Shown here piece after piece: positions 25,501 through 36,800 of a stretch of 64,000 nucleotides of DNA; the stretch's first letter is position 1, and every line of letters starts with the position of its first letter. A model generated the notes under the pieces. That model searched no databases, was not told the origin of the DNA, and saw only the letters and a list, made by a program, of their open reading frames with translations. Both the position numbers and the translations under genes were made by a program. Origin of the DNA: Patagioenas fasciata (Eukaryota; Chordata; Aves; Columbiformes; Columbidae); assembly GCF_037038585.1 (NCBI RefSeq), contig NC_092520.1, positions 117,214,501 to 117,278,500 on the forward strand, in the 5' to 3' direction.

Positions 25501-28500
25501 CAGTTCATAATTCTGCACGTCCATAACCAATGTGACCATAGCAATGGTTTGGGCTCTTGGGGATTCTCTTCTGGTTACCACCTTTGCTGGTAAATCAACA
25601 TCAAACATCAAATGACAGAGACACTGATCCCAGATTTCCCCCTTAAGCTTAAAAGAGCTTCCAAAGCACTGTCACTACCAGCAGCTTGGAAAGAGCTAAA
25701 GTATTTTCCATGCTTCAGGGGAAGCTGTTTCTTGAAGAGAGTACCTGCCCCACATATTCAAAAGCTGTCACAGTCTTGGGCAACCTGTGGTGGCTGACTC
25801 TGCTGGAGCAGGGAGTAGGACTGGAAGGTCTTCAGAGGTATCCTCCAGCCTCTGCACCCTGTGGTTCTGTGGCTTGGGCCAGTTCTAGTCGCTGGACTAA
25901 ACAATTTGTGATACAAAACTCATATAGTTACAGATGAAATAAACTACTCTGTCTCTCTGCAATTCTTTTTACAGATGAGACCTAAAATACATTGCTCTGT
26001 CTCACGAAGTTTTTAAGTGGAAACCTGAGCTACTCTAACACAGGCTGTTAGAAGACCATTTGGGTGAGAGAAGCCTGGCACTTGCATCAGGAAATGACAA
26101 GACTAAATTTGAGGACACCGGGATAGGAAGCAGGAAGAAAGGAAAAGGGGTTTGAGAAATATATTAAAGGTGCTGAATCCTGATGGCAACAATAAAAACA
26201 TATTGGAGATATTTATGTAATTTTTGCTCATTTCTTCTTACCTGTAATTTCAGGAAGGCCTGACCATGCTTCAAGATCACAAATACCATATACTATACTT
26301 TTTGCTATTTCACCTAAGTATCTGGCCTTATCAAGCATAAATGCATTACTAAAATTAGCGAGTATTTTAATAAAGTATTTTCTAGAAAGCAAATAGTAAG
26401 TTTTCTTTTCAGTGAATTCAGTGACTAAGGCAAAATGCTACCAGCAGACAGAAGCAGAGTCTTGCCTGCATTCCAAGCACATCACACCCTTGACAAAGGC
26501 TGCAGATGTTTGATTAAATATTGCCTAGCCTTACATTATTTAAAGCCTGCATATGGAATCAGTACCTGCAAGTGCTAGAAACACTGAAATTCTCAGCCTT
26601 CTAGGTAACTGTTCTTGACTTCTTGGTACTCGTCCTCACAGTACTGCTAAGCCAGAGAGGTGTCACTTTGTGCATTAAGCATGAAGTTACTTGATGTCAG
26701 CAACACCAATCCGCAGCTGTACGGTGTCACCCCACATCTGGGACCATGGCTGCCACGGCCTTCTCATGCTTCAACACAGCAGCCACAGAAGCTCTCCTCA
26801 TCCTTCTGCCCCTGGGGCAGGCAAGAAGCGCCCCCTGCCACTCTTTCCAAATCTCAGTTGCTTGCATGGTCCCTCTTTCCCCGGGGAGGCTCCTGGAGCA
26901 GGCACAATGGGCCAAGATGCCTCTGCTCTCCATCATTCTCTCTTCAGAAACCTGTGCCATGGCTGGATCAGGAGCTCTGAAGCAGTCTTAAGGAACCCTG
27001 TTCTCAAATCTCTCTAAGATCAAGCAGGCAGTATGCACCTACTTTTCATTCAGCCACCTTTGAAATTCTGTCTTGGCTTAAGAAATGGCGGTAGTTAATT
27101 TTATATAAGCCTAAGAAACCAAAATCCTATGAGTATATGTTGCTCATAGTCCACAGCTTCAAAGTTTAAGCTGCTCTATAGACAAAGTTTAAGCTCTCGC
27201 AACGCTGACAAGCCTTGCAGCTACTGCTCACATAGCCTAAATTTCCGTAACCAGGTTCATCTTTACCACAAAGCTCATGTTCACTCTTGTTATGAAAGCT
27301 TCCTTCCCTAAACACTATATCAATCTGTCTTTATAGTATCAAAGTGTATTAACTTTGTTAATATATATTTATTCACATTATATGTTGCAATGCAGTCAGG
27401 TAGTGGAATATTCTAGAGACTTTGATATTGTTCATGCTTAAGTAAAAGAAACCAAAGGACAGCTCAGCCCTGTAAATAAGGACTTTGTTTCTTGGAAGCT
27501 TAGAGCTGTCCACAAAGGATGAAAGATACCCCTGGACAACCAAGATAATGCCAACATCCTACCCCTTCTAACACTCTCTTTGAAACCCTCCCCACATCAG
27601 CTGGCATCATAGATAAGTAACTATAGCAAGGCTGACTCCAGGAACATCTGGATCAATAGACAAACAGCAAGAATGCTGCAGAAATACAGTTGCTTTGCAA
27701 AGATTTACTCTGATTAGTAATCAGTAGTGTGGGTGTTAGTGATTAGTCAAATAGTGTTGTACCTAAACAGTTGAAGGGTGTAAAAACCCTGTGTAAAACC
27801 ACATTCAAGGTTCCTCAATTTGGCTGCGACACCACATTCCTAAGAATAAATATTTACCCTTGTAATTCTATATTTTGGTCCTAGTGTCTTCACTAGCAGA
27901 CATGTAGTAATAGCTTCAGCAGTTCTTGGCAAGAGGTCTTCCACAGCTGACCAACATCTTGCTCTGTAGTGTGTACTTTAAAACACTGGGCATATCACAA
28001 GCTGTCAAAACCATACTTTGGAAACTGTGGAGTAATGTACGCACTGATTGCACTAAGATGGACACCAGAGGAGATGGTGGGGCTGGAAAGGGGAATGCAT
28101 TCAACAGTCCTTGAACACTCAGTGTTCTCACATCCATGAACAGATTCATGAACATTAAGCCTCAATGAGATAACAACTGAAATTGCAGGCAGCACTAAAA
28201 ATTAACAGTTACAACGGGAAGACTACAATGGCGGTTAATCAAAAGTTTAGTTTCAAATTTAAGAAACCTGTTTTATCCAAGTAGATTGCAAACTCTTTGG
28301 TATTGTATGATTTAATAAATTCATTGGTTCTCGTGACAGTAACTATAACTGACATCAATAACTTAATGCTATTTTATCACCTGCAGTTTATCTGTATTCC
28401 TATTCAGATAATAACATTCTAAACTCTCTTTGCACTGAAAACCTCTATTTCTACATTTCTGCATTTCTACAGTTCAGTACCCTGCCCAGCCTTGTGCAGA

Positions 28501-31500
28501 GAAAGGGAGAAGTGTTTTTAGAGAAAGTGATCTCTTGAACCATGACTTGAAGAGTTGCGCACTTTTTTTGCTCATCCCAATACCCAGTAAAACACTTTAC
28601 ACAGAGATAAAGTATGTAAGATGATAAACTGGAGGCTCCCCTCCCCACCGAATGGTCAAGAATCACCAGCATTTTGTTTTGTCTGCATCCTTCTTTGCTG
28701 ACAACACCCTGCATCCTCTGGCAGCTTCTTGGATTGGGTCAGGGAGGGATGGAAGGAAGTGCATTCCCAGAGAGGGCTCAGAGGAAAGGGGAAATGCAGC
28801 AGCAAGGGTCAGCTGCAGAAAGGTCAGGGAGGTCTGCACTAGATGAAAGATGGTAAAATTTTAGCACAAAGAAGAAAGATGTATTAGGAAACCAAGATTT
28901 GTGATCTGGCAGACAGTGAAGTAAAAGTTCTAAAAACTCAACAGCTAGAGCAGTAAATAACCCTCAGTCTAATCAAGGAAAAAGAATTTAAATTATAACT
29001 TATGATGAACAAGTAAATGGAACTTGGTTTTACATTTAGCAATTCCTTCTTTAAAAATAAAGCAGTTGACACATACACTTGCAATGTGCACAGAGCTAAG
29101 TCAAGAATACACTTGCTTTTACAGCAGTGCACTAAAATGATGGCAAGACTGTTTTATGTCTGCTGATACTTTTAAGTTGACAATTCCATTTCACAACCTG
29201 TTTCTTTTACCTTCCTCACCAGAAATCTTACCAGTTCAAAACAATTTGCATACTAACAGCAAAAGTCAAACAAAATCTGCAATCTAGTCAGAAAAGTAAA
29301 ACTGCCTTTGCTTTTCTAGACTCTGTTCAGCAACAGCTAAAAAGATTTTTCAGTCTTTTCAATCTGCATACTTAACAATAGCTACTACAGCTTTTTCAAA
29401 AAGAAAGAAGAGAAAGACTTTGTGTTTTACAATGAGGGTTTCCTGTGGGGAAGGCGGGGGTAGAGGAAACCAGACCCAGGAAACCAGACCCAGTACAGTA
29501 ATTTGCTATGATTCAACTCATATTTTAATCCATTGCTCTGAGATTGAATCGATTCTGGCATTAGTCAACTCATTTTATAACAAAACCTATTGTTCTGTTC
29601 AAACTTCAAACATTGATGTGTTCCATTAGCACCAGTGACACTTTTCTTCCTGCAGGTATTTACTGTTAAAGGGATTAATTGAGAGAAAGAAGCAGTAAGT
29701 GACAATTCAGTGAGCCAGGATTTCACAGCTTGTGCTTCACTGCACCACACCAGCATTGGTTTGGAAACATGCAGACGAGATTCAGCCACAGAAGATGTGA
29801 TGTGACAGCAGCCTGCTTCCTTGGGCTACAGCAGACACTGGAGGAGAAGGCTTATTTTTTCTCCTTCAACCAACTTTGTGTCATGTACATGAAATTATTA
29901 CCTAAAAAGATATTTCTGAAGTATAGCCATGCACATAGAGATACTGCATGCAGTATCAATGTGACTAGTTTTAGCTGCTCATACTGGACAGATAAAAAAC
30001 TAAATATATTAGTTAATAGATTAGTTAGAATCCAACTAAGTCACAGACAGAGATATGGAGCAAGTCAGAAACATGGTATACATTTTGTCAGATGAGGGTT
30101 TATTTTTTGTTTCTCACAAATAAAAAAAAAAAAAAAAAAAGAAAAAAAAGAAAAAATTAACTTCCCATTCTTCATTATTGTTACTTGAAGAACAAGATAA
30201 ATCTTTTGCACCAAGACCACATTCAAAGATTCAAAGAAATGATGTCTGTATAACCATTTGCAACATTTGGGGAGGGAGAGGGCAGTGAATAGTTTGTTAA
30301 GTAAGTACTGAATTTGGGATTTGATTGCAAGATGCCTGACATCAGGATGTACTGAGAAACACAGAGGCAGACAGAGATTTCTGGCATCAAAGAAGAATAC
30401 AGACAGGCATGGATAGCTGGAGGTGAGGGAAGAAACAGAAGATTGAAAGATAAAGACAAAAATATAGAAAAAAAAGATAGACTTATCCAAAAGCTTTCCA
30501 CATAGGTTTCCCCATACCCTTCCCCCAAACCTTATCCTGAAACTTCTTGTTTCTAAATTTAACAAGGATTTGTGTGCCTCCAGAGCTGTCTGTTTTGTCC
30601 AACAATAGCATTAGCTCTAATAAAAACTGTACCCTATCCAACACATTTGCCTCACTTATTTTTAATTCACTACATCACGCTACTACAACTATCACCACCA
30701 ACCCCTTCTGTCTTCACATAGGTTTAATATTTCTTCCAAATCACAGGGAAGAAACAAGTGGTGGAAAAATATAAGGCTAAACACTGTAACTATTTTGTTT
30801 TTTCCAGAAAGAAAAGGTTCAGAGTGTGGTATTTTTGTGGCAATAATAAAAACAATAACAGTACCAGTATTGTGAAGTATAACCAGGCTTGCAGAATTTG
30901 CTGCCGTGGAAATACCATGTTAACAATTTTTTTCACCTTATTTTTATTTCAAAATACTGGTCTTTTTCACTAGAAGAAAAGGTGCAAGCAGTATTTTCCA
31001 TGGTTAAGAAAAAAACATACAAAGATAGTTCTATGATTAAAAGCTGAGTAGATTTTTACCTATGAAATCAATGGCTGTTTAATCAAAAGGTCTTTTTACT
31101 TCATGGAAAGATTAACTTGTATGTCGAGTCATAACATTCACCTGATGAAAGAACAACTGCTATCCTGAAAACAAAGTTTGATTTTACTTAGATAACAGCT
31201 CTTTGGCTCAAAGTGAAATGAGTTTTGCAGATACTTTCCACACATCAAGAAATAAATACCATTTCTGGTGAAAAATTTCAAAGAAACAAGAGATCCAATG
31301 AGAGTTGTACAGGACTCAAACTATGAGGGAAGTAGAGCAAAATTATCATCTGCAGTTAACTGAGAATCACCTCCATCAATAGGTTTTCCTTTTACAAGTA
31401 AAGATGCCATTTCTTAGATGTTTTTTAGCAGGTGGACTCTTCATAGGTGACTGAAATTTGTAGAAAGGAAGCCAACTGCATTTGTTATACAGCCAATGAT

Positions 31501-33798
31501 GTTGTGTGATTAGACTTGACTTAAAATGTAAATGTTTTCTTTTAAAATGATCTTTCTCCCAAAACATGTTAGAGTGATTCATGCATTTGATGTGTTAATT
31601 ATGTATTTTAAATTAACTGTTCTATATTTAGAAAAAACTATTGTAAACAGGCCTTACACTGCTAAGAACTAAGTTCTCGATGTCACAGGAATTTGCCTTA
31701 TGACTTTTTGGAATTCTTCATAGAAAATCTCATGGGTTCCCCAGTCACATCAAATGTAGAGACTAAACCAGTTTAAAATGAGCTTATGGCAAGTATCACC
31801 ATAGTAATTTTTATTTTCAACAGGTGAAAAATGTGCTTTCCTGCAGCAAGAAGGGAGATCTTTCCCAGATGAGAATTTTCAAGCATATAGAGAAAGCAAG
31901 ACTTACTTTTCTTTTATTTTGTTTATAAAAAAGTAAACTAAAACTACTTTTTATGATACCAAGCAACTTTCCAAACACTAGCTTTTGTAGTATTAGTCCC
32001 AAGTTGCTGCCACTATGTACTTTTGCAAGGTGGCACAGAGACCTCCTACAGCAGCTGATAAGATACAGACAGGCAAAGGGCAAGACATACAAGCTGGAAC
32101 ACTGTTTCTCTGTATTGGGAATAATTTGCAGGGTGTGGGTAGCAGGTACTGATAACCTACTGGGGCCCCTGTTGACCAAGGAATGACCTACTATGTACCA
32201 TGCTGGAGGGAACATGCTGTAGGATTAACAGCAAGGCCAGAGATAACACCAAGATTTCAGCAGTATGGTAAATCTTGGGGGAAAAAAGCATGGAAAGAAC
32301 AGGAATTTTGCATGCCCCTGACCTAGATGCTAGGACTTACAGATGCTCCTGAACAGAAAAGGAGAGGGTATGACTAAGTCAAACAGAAGGCCTGTCAGAG
32401 ATGCAGCATCGCCAGCTGAGGAGCTGTGAGCACAAGGCAGAGTCAGAGTTGGGTTCAACCACTGCCTTCTCCTGCCTCCGCCTACAGAACGCATACTGTT
32501 CTGACAACCCATCTGAATTTGAGAAACACAGTAACCAGGCTGACCAGTTAGCTCAACTTGCCAGCATAGGTTTAGGGCGTGAGCACAAAGGAAATCTATT
32601 TTTAGCCAGGTGGGTCCACAAAACCGTTATTCATGTACCAGGACAGAGAATGCAGCTTAGACTTGTCTCAGGAAGCCATAGCACAAGCAACTAGGCGAGA
32701 AGATCTGCAGAATAATACAACACACATGGAAAGTGTGAATGATGAAGCAGTATGTGCAATGGGAGAAAGGGAAGTTTGGAGAAGCCTGGCAAGCATAACA
32801 GATCAGCTTGCTTCTCTTCAGCAACACTGGCAGGTGCTGTGTTCTCACTGTGGCAAAGGTAGCAGTGGGTTGCTAGAAATCTTTCTGCTTGGAATGAAAA
32901 TGTAGGCAGTGCCTACAGACGGAATAAACAAATGTATTTGTTTGCATGATGGAAGGCAGCCTTTGTTAGGTTCAGGTTGCAGCAGTCATTTCAAAACTAC
33001 AGCTGTCCAAGAATGAGGGAAATATTGTGGAGCGAAGCAGGTGTATTGTATTCCCTCTAATCCCCAGGCATCTGAAAGGTGGAATGGTACAGTGGCTTAT
33101 TTGAAACTGCTCTCAAGGAAAATGGAATCTCACCTCTGTGATGCTGAGAGGGAGCTAGGTAACAGAAAGGTAGGAACCTGTCATAGCAGCCCTGCAGAAA
33201 ACCATATATCCCAAGTTCAGCTCGGTGACTAAGTAGCAGCCAGCCCTGGGGACACCAGAATAGAGACACAAGTTCACGTCTATCTTCCTACAGCAACTGG
33301 AATACCTAAGGAAGGAGTCCTTATCACTTGAGGACCAGGAATTAGGCAATGGTGGCCTTTGGAAAAGAGGCAATGAAATTAAGTATGTACTGTTACTTAT
33401 GATAAATAGTCTTATTTTACTTCCCCGTGCCACTTACAGTCATGTCTGGTTGGCACTGACGCTGATGGTGCACACCAAAACTTCAACTGGTCAGAGAAGT
33501 GCAGAGTTGTCTCTGCTTGAACACACATGTAAGAAAGAGCATCAGCGAGCAAGGACAGGAGACGAACCATGAGATGGTCTGAGAGACTTGCAGAGGGAGA
33601 GACTGCAGAGGGAACATGTGGCTGGAGATGTGCTCTGGGTGAGAGAGGTTCCATGTACATGTCCCTGAGCAGTTGTGAGCCACCCACATCAGGGCAGGGA
33701 CACCCCTGTGGGACTGCAGCTGTGGGGCACCCACAACAGGGCAGGGACAGGTCTGAGGGGCTATAAGTGACCTCAGTGGGGCAGGAATACTGAGAAGC

Positions 33799-33833
<35 letters not shown>

Positions 33834-36800
33834 CAGAGGAAAATCAGCAAGAAGCAGCAGCAGCAGAAAGAAATCTCTAGGCATTTGACCTTCCTGCTCT
33901 GCCCTTCACCTCACCAAAGGACTAGGGGATGGGCTGAGCACAACCAGCAGCAAAAACCAGGGAAGCCAAGATGTGGGAGGTAGGGGTGTTTGGATTAAGC
34001 CAAAAGTAGGAAACTGGGAGGATGTTAGGGGTTTGACTGATTGCTTTCTTTCTCTCAATTCCCAAATCTATGATTAGAAGTTTGTGTCAACAGATAATTA
34101 GCTAATTTAAGTAAAAATTCCCCGAGTTGAGACTGTTCTGCTCATACTACTTTCTCAAAACACGTTCATTAGACTCTAAAGAGTAGGTTCCTGTGCCAGA
34201 GCATGGAAAATCAGTTTGGCTAAAAGAAAGAAGCTTGCCCTTGGCAAGGTGATTTTAACTGATGAATATTGCTATTATTACTGCATTTCAGTAACACAGC
34301 CATCACCCGAAGAAATACAAGTTGTTTGCAGTGAGAGGTTCAAGACAGCAAGAGTTAAAGCAGAGTCCTTTCTCAAGTGCAGGCGACCCCATCACATGCA
34401 CCAGAGTAACATCAGGAAAATATTGAAATTGGTCTTGGCTGGATGGCAGAAGGCTGAGTCATGCTTAACTCTCGCCAAGTTAAATGACCGTAACTATGGA
34501 AAGCTTAAGAATTGTTGCAGTGATGTCATTTTGATGTAGCAGTGCAGTGGCCATTTTATATAAATAACCAACTCATAAAAAACACTCTTACCCATTTCAA
34601 ATTAGAAGAAACTGACGAAGAAACATGTGCTACACTTTTCAAGTTCATGCTGTCATACATGCACACTAGCATTGCTACTAAAATGAATTGCTCAACTGAA
34701 AATTGTGTGGGGTTTTATGGTTTTTGTTTGTTTGTTTTTTAAATCAGATTTAAAAGTCAAACAACTCGAGAGCCCACCAAGCAGAGACCAGTCTCCATGA
34801 GTTCCTGCACCACAACTTTGCCCCAGCTGAAAGCTCCATCTACTGAATTACAGAGTCATTTCACCATCTTCCACCCCATTAGTCATTTTTCTCAACACTG
34901 ACTTGCCTCTACAAGAAGTCAAGTGTTTCCTTCTCTTTGCTCACAGCCCTGTAATTACAGAGGTCTTACGAATAAGGTTTCTCCACTTGTAAATCACTTT
35001 AGGCTACTGATCTTACAACATAGATACCCCAGCTTCCAGTATGCATTTTGCTCACTTGTTGGTATTTACTACCACAACTGTTTCCTGTGGCAAGTGTTTC
35101 AAAGAACAAGTTCTACTCAGTTCTTACAAAGGATACTTAAAGCATATATTCCAGAATCCAAACTCAAGACCCTCAGCAAGCAGACACTTTTTCATGCCTT
35201 GATCTTTCTACAGTAGATAAAAAAAACTTTTGAGCCTTGTGTCTGCATGCAGCAGTTTTCTGCTGCTCATAATGTATGATTTAATTCTCCTGCCACTCTC
35301 CTAATATAAATTATACAGAAGATTTCCTGCCTAATAATTTTTTTTTTTTTTTTTTTTTTGAAAAGCAGATGCCTAAAATTAGTTGCTGGCCTAACCTGGT
35401 GGTTTTGCAGCTGCAAGATGGTTGAGCTAGTCTCACACCTCCCAAACAGGCAAAGCAAGAAGCTCCTGCCCCCTCCTCCCCTGCCCCATCTCACTTGCAC
35501 TCTCCGATGCTCGGCCCTGCCACTCCCTCTTGCTGGCTCTGACACCCATCAGAGCAAACTCAATGCAGCAGATTAGTCACTTGCTCACTTATCAAGCTGA
35601 ATCATCTCAGCACAGGCCCTGATGGGCACCAGATCAAACACGGGTGAGAGAAATGGAAAGATCCCACTCTTCCGCAGCGGAAAACTGTTAGACTGCCTAA
35701 AGAAACTGACGATATAAAATCTCACACGTGACCTTCCTCTGGATCCAACCTCAATGATACCTAAATTCCAGATTTGCCTGACATGCAGAGCTCATACTTG
35801 CCAAATGAGACAACACTTGAATACCGGTTTTGAGGTTAAAACTGCAAGCTCTTTTTCTAAGCAAGCTCAAATAACAGAGTTTGCCCTTACTTAATAATAC
35901 ATTCAAATCCTCATGATATGTTGAATACTGTTTTAACACTAACAGCTTTCACATGTCTAAAATTCATGATCCCACACGAAGTTCTTAGTCCTGAGGCACA
36001 TACTCATCTGCTTGAATGGTGAAAGCAAGCCATGCCAGAGAAACCAGACACCTCCAAACTGTCACACAACAGCCAAATTGCTTGTAAGGTAGGATCCTTA
36101 ACTCTCTATAGCAGTTCTGCAAATTCAGACTACAGGGTGCTTACTAACAGTGAAATTTTAATTTTCAAAACTATGTATTTCAGGTTTTGCCTTTATTTTA
36201 ATATAAGATTGCACCACCACAAATCTGACATTCCCCTGGAGGGCCCCACCCTCCCCGGGTTGACATTCTCAACAGTTCTCAAATTCTTATACGTTTTGTT
36301 TAAGCAAAACATGTCCAAACTAATTATAACCTTTCTAATTGGTTCATATTATTGGCATTAACTAGTAGCCAGATAAATTAACCAGCTCTTAAAGAGCAAT
36401 CTGTTAAAAAAGTAGCATTTTCCCCAGAATTTGAAACAAAATCCTTGAAGGCAGTTTCTGTGCACCTTCCCTCTAGTGATGCAGAAACTGGACAGACACT
36501 CTTCACCTCCAAACTTTTTGGCATAAAGTTTAGAAAGACTATTAGATCTTGCTGTCCATGACCGTGAGGAACACTTGCAGAGGTACAGGTAGAGGAGCAA
36601 GTTTTTCACATAAGTAGTAAGATGATATCTCAGTGTTATCAGTCTGAAACATCTGTCAGTTTTAATGGCAGTTACTGTAAATAGTGCTACTTTTCCAAGA
36701 GCTCAGCTTTGCCAGCCTAGCAGTTAAGACCACAATAAGGCCACAGCAGAAGAATTGAATTAAACCAGGCTTAATGCCAGACTTTGCTCATCTGGCATCC

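Noticed and set aside
30065-30565. 166-codon minus-strand open frame
   Set aside because: The Phe/Leu/Ser-rich translation comes from an A tract and low-complexity DNA. There are no domain words or splice support.
31817-32215. 132-codon minus-strand open frame
   Set aside because: No recognised motif; antisense to the possible retroviral region.
33483-33884. 133-codon minus-strand open frame
   Set aside because: It includes the complement of the A30 tract as poly-Phe and lies antisense to the retroviral remnant.
35641-35670. VFDL-like reading on the minus strand considered as a CD99 exon 2
   Set aside because: No AG acceptor stands before it, and exon 2 at 18,634-18,669 already accounts for this segment.
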